From Desulfobulbaceae bacterium (GTDB taxonomy: Bacteria; Desulfobacterota; Desulfobulbia; Desulfobulbales; Desulfocapsaceae): 6,404 bases of DNA. The translations under genes and the position numbers were made by a program. The DNA lies in NCBI GenBank assembly GCA_030632405.1, contig DAOVUU010000151.1:1-6404 (forward strand), given 5' to 3'. Under the pieces are notes generated by a model. It searched no databases. It was given only the letters and a program-made list of their open reading frames with translations, and was not told the origin of the DNA. The stretch's first letter is position 1, and each line of letters starts with the position of its first letter. Positions 6,295-6,404 of this stretch are shown piece by piece.

Positions 6295-6404
6295 ATGAAA
6301 TTGCCTGCGCTTAAAATCGGTAAATTTACCGCCTCGTTTCCGTTAATCCAGGGAGGCATGTCCATTCGGGTTTCGACATCGGCCCTTGCCAGCCCTGTTG
6401 CTGA
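6295..6404 (+). CDS. Nitronate monooxygenase / YrpB-type NAD(P)H flavin oxidoreductase (5' end only)
   Basis: The first 36 codons are present, and the gene runs off the right edge. The start MKLPALKIGKFTASFPLIQGGM is followed by SIRVSTSALASPVA. The (P/L)-I-I/L-QGGM segment close to the N terminus, followed by a S-x-LA-x-x-VA stretch, is the first strand and FMN-contacting loop of the 2-nitropropane dioxygenase / nitronate monooxygenase barrel family, which also includes FabK enoyl-ACP reductases and YrpB-like proteins. Members use FMN and either oxidise nitronates or reduce other substrates with NAD(P)H; the fragment is too short to choose. The ATG has a clear AAAGGAG upstream and a good promoter (6222-6250). 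It is divergent from hisS, and nothing links the two functionally. Confidence 0.75.
   Translation, partial: MKLPALKIGKFTASFPLIQGGMSIRVSTSALASPVA

Overview
This window looks like ordinary chromosome from a sulfate-reducing or sulfur-disproportionating bacterium of the Desulfobulbales type (Desulfobacterota). That placement is an inference. It rests on a YedF selenium-metabolism protein next to a polytopic membrane protein resembling the TsoY (seleno)protein family, on a bacterial-type AspRS with the non-discriminating signature, and on a HisRS with Cys-pair insertions. Base composition is moderate and no mobile element is visible.

Layout. Bases 1-230 are the 3' end of yedF on the + strand. 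Bases 231-370 are a short gap holding a possible promoter and a small TTAAGC/GCTTAA repeat cluster. A ten-helix membrane protein (371-1576, probably TsoY-like with cysteine in place of selenocysteine) and an MFS permease (1620-2858) follow on the same strand, 43 nt apart. A compact convergent gap of 81 nt (2859-2939) has no obvious terminator. On the - strand lie aspS (2940-4724) and, upstream of it by 48 nt, hisS (4773 to about 6026), so transcription runs hisS to aspS. The 268-nt divergent region 6027-6294 carries a candidate promoter for each direction. At the right edge is the start of a + strand nitronate monooxygenase / YrpB-type flavoprotein (6295 onward, cut by the window).

How the genes work together. 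hisS-aspS is a familiar pair of tRNA charging genes. The AspRS carries a histidine at the position that marks non-discriminating enzymes, so it probably also makes Asp-tRNA(Asn) and depends on GatCAB elsewhere in the genome. The yedF / TsoY-like / MFS run is the only part with a possible unexplained role: a selenium- or sulfur-handling protein beside two membrane proteins suggests transport or trafficking of a selenium or sulfur compound, but the sequence alone cannot prove this. I see no clearly new system; that cluster is the best candidate.
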